DNA of 64,000 nt from Bacteroidales bacterium UBA6267 (GTDB lineage: Bacteria > Bacteroidota > Bacteroidia > Bacteroidales > UBA1556). Within the stretch, counting starts at the first letter, position 1. Every line of letters starts with the position of its first letter. Shown here piece by piece: positions 61,907-64,000 of the stretch. The stretch spans positions 1-64,000 of the forward strand of contig DJVB01000024.1 in assembly GCA_002440745.1 (NCBI GenBank), in the 5' to 3' direction. Both the position numbers and the translations under genes were made by a program. The notes under the pieces were generated by a model. The model was not told where the DNA came from. It saw only the letters and a program-made list of their open reading frames with translations, and searched no databases.

Positions 61907-62896
61907 TCAAAACCTCTTACCTACAAAGATTCTGACATTTCCATTTTGCCAGTTAATTGAAGGAATATTATCATCTTTGCTATCCACCGAAAGAATTGCG
62001 GTATTCATCGAAACTCCACTAAAATACTTCATTCCGTTATAACCGAAAGCAATTCGAGGAACCATACCAACACCCGGAATTACTTTCCTGTAAGGGGAAT
62101 GCAAGTGTGAATCATAGCGCAAAACTCCAATGGACGGAGTCATAGCCAAACTTGCCGTAAGGTAGAAATACTTTGGTAAAATCAGGTTATACGCATAGCC
62201 AAAAGAAAGGGATAAACTATTGCGGTTCAACTCATTGATAGGATCAAAGGTGGCGAAATATGAATTTTTTGGAAACATGGAAGAATCGGAAACAAGTGCA
62301 GTAATATTAAATTTTCCTCCAAGAAAAAAGGAACCTGCACTCTTTTTTTGAATGGCATTAGAGACAAATGCAGCTTTATACGAAAACTTTTTATGATTGA
62401 AAATATAGGTGTAAGCCATTCCAAATGAAGCCATTGCAATGTCGCCACGGATGTAATAAGGGTCACCGGTTTCCCATCCTGCGAAAACTTCATCCATATT
62501 TCGGAGATAATATGACTTATAAAACAAAAATGTCAGATCGAAAACCGACCGATTTCCGAAAGCATTCATCTGCAAATCAAGCCTTTTTGTATCGCCATAG
62601 ATTTCGTCATCATTGTTTATAAATTTAAAATTCAAGGCGATACCAATACCGATAAATCTCCAATTGAACCCCATTCCAATATTGAAAGGATCATTGGAAG
62701 CGTAAGTTAGCGTTTGTTTGTTAATTTCATCAATGAATCTTATATCCGTAAATTTTTGTTTTCCATAAATCCAAAGCTGAAATCTTTTCGACATATCAAT
62801 TATATTTTCCTCATTATCAGACGTCTGGGCTATAAGTCCGAAAGAATTAAAGAGAAAAACTGTGAGAAAAAGCGTATAAAAAAGTTTGCGTTTCAT
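61907..62896 (-). CDS. DUF4421 outer-membrane protein, second copy
   Basis: A 329-residue protein with a signal peptide cut after FGLIAQ and a beta-barrel-like mature part ending VRIFVGKRF. It is paralogous to the product of 47785-48825 (see there), with the same SAGSFFLGG and SDSSMFPKN strands. It is encoded 17 bases after rfbC on the same strand and probably shares its transcript. The DUF4421 family is found in Bacteroidota, function unknown. Confidence 0.8.
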   Translation of the reverse strand: MKRKLFYTLFLTVFLFNSFGLIAQTSDNEENIIDMSKRFQLWIYGKQKFTDIRFIDEINKQTLTYASNDPFNIGMGFNWRFIGIGIALNFKFINNDDEIYGDTKRLDLQMNAFGNRSVFDLTFLFYKSYYLRNMDEVFAGWETGDPYYIRGDIAMASFGMAYTYIFNHKKFSYKAAFVSNAIQKKSAGSFFLGGKFNITALVSDSSMFPKNSYFATFDPINELNRNSLSLSFGYAYNLILPKYFYLTASLAMTPSIGVLRYDSHLHSPYRKVIPGVGMVPRIAFGYNGMKYFSGVSMNTAILSVDSKDDNIPSINWQNGNVRIFVGKRF

Positions 62897-62913
62897 TTGG
62901 AAAACACGAATTA

Positions 62914-63456
62914 TTAAAATGGGCTAACAAAGTTTTTAAAAGAAGGAGCATTTTTATCTTTATCGGACAAAACCGGATTTTCAATTTCCCAATCAATACC
63001 AATATCGGGGTCGTTCCACAAAACGGAACCTTCGGAAGCCTTGTTATAGATATTGGTGCATTTATAAGTGAAAACGGTATCATCACGCAAGGTAACAAAT
63101 CCGTGAGCAAACCCCGGCGGCACCCAATACATCAATTTGTTTTCTTCAGTCAGTTCAACCTTATGAAATTTGCCATAGGTCGGAGAATTGCGTCTCAAAT
63201 CAACAGCCACGTCAATTACAGCGCCCTTGATAACGCGCACCAATTTTCCCTGCGTATAAGGAGGGCGCTGAAAATGCAACCCACGCAACACATTTTTCAA
63301 CGATTTTGATTCATTATCTTGAACAAAGACAGCTCCACCAAGAATGTCTCTATACTTCTCAAAATTGTATGATTCAAAAAAATAACCTCGATCGTCCATA
63401 AAAACGTCCGGTTGAATTATTACCAAATCGGCAATTGGGGTCTTAATAATTTCCAT
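62914..63456 (-). CDS. rfbC: dTDP-4-dehydrorhamnose 3,5-epimerase
   Basis: A 180-residue cupin-fold enzyme of dTDP-L-rhamnose synthesis. The catalytic His61 lies in LRGLHFQRPP, the lysine in QGKLVRVIKGAVIDVAVDLR, and the tyrosine and partner residues in YWVPPGFAHGFVTL and TYKCTNIYNKASEG. The other rfb genes are not in the window. A glycosyltransferase gene lies upstream and a DUF4421 gene downstream on the same strand. A promoter box separates it from the glycosyltransferase. Confidence 0.96.
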   Translation of the reverse strand: MEIIKTPIADLVIIQPDVFMDDRGYFFESYNFEKYRDILGGAVFVQDNESKSLKNVLRGLHFQRPPYTQGKLVRVIKGAVIDVAVDLRRNSPTYGKFHKVELTEENKLMYWVPPGFAHGFVTLRDDTVFTYKCTNIYNKASEGSVLWNDPDIGIDWEIENPVLSDKDKNAPSFKNFVSPF

Positions 63457-63479
63457 GGGTTTGTAATTTAAATGAGAGG

Positions 63480-63487
63480 CAAAAATA
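63480..63487 (-). promoter_or_regulatory. -7 promoter box (TATTTTTG) for rfbC
   Basis: An exact TAnnTTTG match on the minus strand, directly after the stop of the glycosyltransferase gene and 23 bases before the rfbC ATG. Confidence 0.5.
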
Positions 63488-64000
63488 CTAAGAAGGTTTT
63501 GACATAATCAACTTTTCATACAGATTTTGAGTTTCAAGGGCCATACGATCGGCATTGAAAGTTTTTCTAGCGAAATTTTGGGCATTGGAAGCAAGTTTTT
63601 TTCGCAAATCAGCATCGGAAGCCCAAAGTCGCAAATGCTGGAAAAATTCAGCTTCAGATTCAAACAGCAATCCTGTTTCCTTATCCAAAACAATGTCTTC
63701 GACACCTCCCACTTTTGACGCAATTATGGGCAATCCAATTAGCTGCGCTTCCATTAGACTATAAGGCGCACCCTCGTTTTCGGAAGTTAATGCTAAGCCA
63801 TCCAAACCGCTATAAACCTTAGTCAAATCCTTTTGCCAGGAGGTAAATATTACAGATTCATCTTGAGTACCCACGCTGAACTCCGCAAAACTTAACCCCA
63901 AACTGAGGCAATAATCTTTGAGATGCCTTTTCTCAGGGCCATCGCCAACCACAATTCCTTTCACCCGAAAGCCTTCCTTTCTGAGCATTTTTATTCCACG
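63488..64000 (-). CDS. Glycosyltransferase (GT4 type), C-terminal part, truncated by window edge
   Basis: The frame is open to base 64000, so the N-terminal half is missing. The 171 visible residues are the donor-binding domain of a GT-B enzyme: VKGIVVGDGPEKRHLKDYC, GLDGLALTSENEGAPYSLMEAQLIGLPIIASKVGGVEDIV with the E-x7-E-like pair, and GLLFESEAEF. It is probably involved in surface polysaccharide synthesis with the adjacent rfbC gene. The ATG at 63988 is internal and is not the start. Confidence 0.88.
   Translation of the reverse strand, partial: RGIKMLRKEGFRVKGIVVGDGPEKRHLKDYCLSLGLSFAEFSVGTQDESVIFTSWQKDLTKVYSGLDGLALTSENEGAPYSLMEAQLIGLPIIASKVGGVEDIVLDKETGLLFESEAEFFQHLRLWASDADLRKKLASNAQNFARKTFNADRMALETQNLYEKLIMSKPS

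Overview
The window is an AT-rich chromosomal segment of a member of the Bacteroidota. The evidence is concordant: many genes are preceded by a box matching TAnnTTTG, the -7 element of Bacteroidota promoters; there is a type IX secretion (T9SS) cargo protein with a C-terminal sorting domain and a T9SS plug protein (DUF5103); and there are LruC-domain, DUF4421, alternative-GlmU and GldI-like FKBP proteins, which are typical of this phylum. I cannot place it below phylum level. Gene density is high. I saw no rRNA, tRNA, CRISPR array or prophage.

Layout. 1-8.1 kb: accessory surface functions (truncated carboxypeptidase-regulatory-like protein, orphan lipoprotein, MntP manganese exporter, LruC lipoprotein, family 2 glycosyltransferase, beta-helix lipoprotein plus porin). 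The 0.84 kb gap at 1209-2050 carries a promoter-like box followed by a structured, comparatively GC-rich element. 8.3-18.8 kb: housekeeping genes (GAPDH, dipeptidyl peptidase III, FKBP, NrnA, DnaQ-like exonuclease, GH25 lysozyme, FAH-family hydrolase, inorganic pyrophosphatase), interrupted at 13 kb by a divergent pair of unrecognised genes with an unusual phased-repeat promoter. 18.8-25.7 kb: a glycosyltransferase and a three-gene RND efflux operon. 25.8-26.6 kb: a REP-associated tyrosine transposase (RAYT) with six REP-like palindromes and the decayed tail of a second copy. 26.7-33.8 kb: a thioredoxin-like protein, then a tightly packed minus-strand block (T9SS cargo, RNase Z, BadF-type sugar kinase, FolC, and a metallophore, heme or cobalamin-type ABC importer).

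33.9-43.8 kb: DivIC/FtsB-like protein, LolC/E-like permease, Lon, alternative GlmU, L31 type B, LuxC-like acyl-CoA reductase, a membrane glycosyltransferase with an overlapping ECF sigma factor, and FolP. 44.1-48.8 kb: a plus-strand series with a MORN-repeat lipoprotein, a degenerate DnaB-like ATPase lacking the DnaB N-terminal domain, a DUF2148 ferredoxin-domain protein, the T9SS plug protein and a DUF4421 outer-membrane protein. 48.8-64 kb: CysH, two distinct S41 proteases flanking TatD and TcdA, AhcY, a 58-residue winged-helix protein missed by length cut-offs, a NamZ-type exo-muramidase, a TMTC-like membrane protein with TPRs, a TPR/beta-propeller protein, a second DUF4421 protein, RfbC and a truncated glycosyltransferase.

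The best candidates for new biology are the RAYT/REP cluster with its decayed second transposase, the degenerate DnaB-like ATPase, the 20-bp phased repeats between the two unknown genes at 13.5 kb, and the putative structured RNA at 1.36 kb. Bacteroidota-type -7 boxes also change several start-codon choices, two of them to TTG. All functional calls are by reading the sequence; no database search was run.
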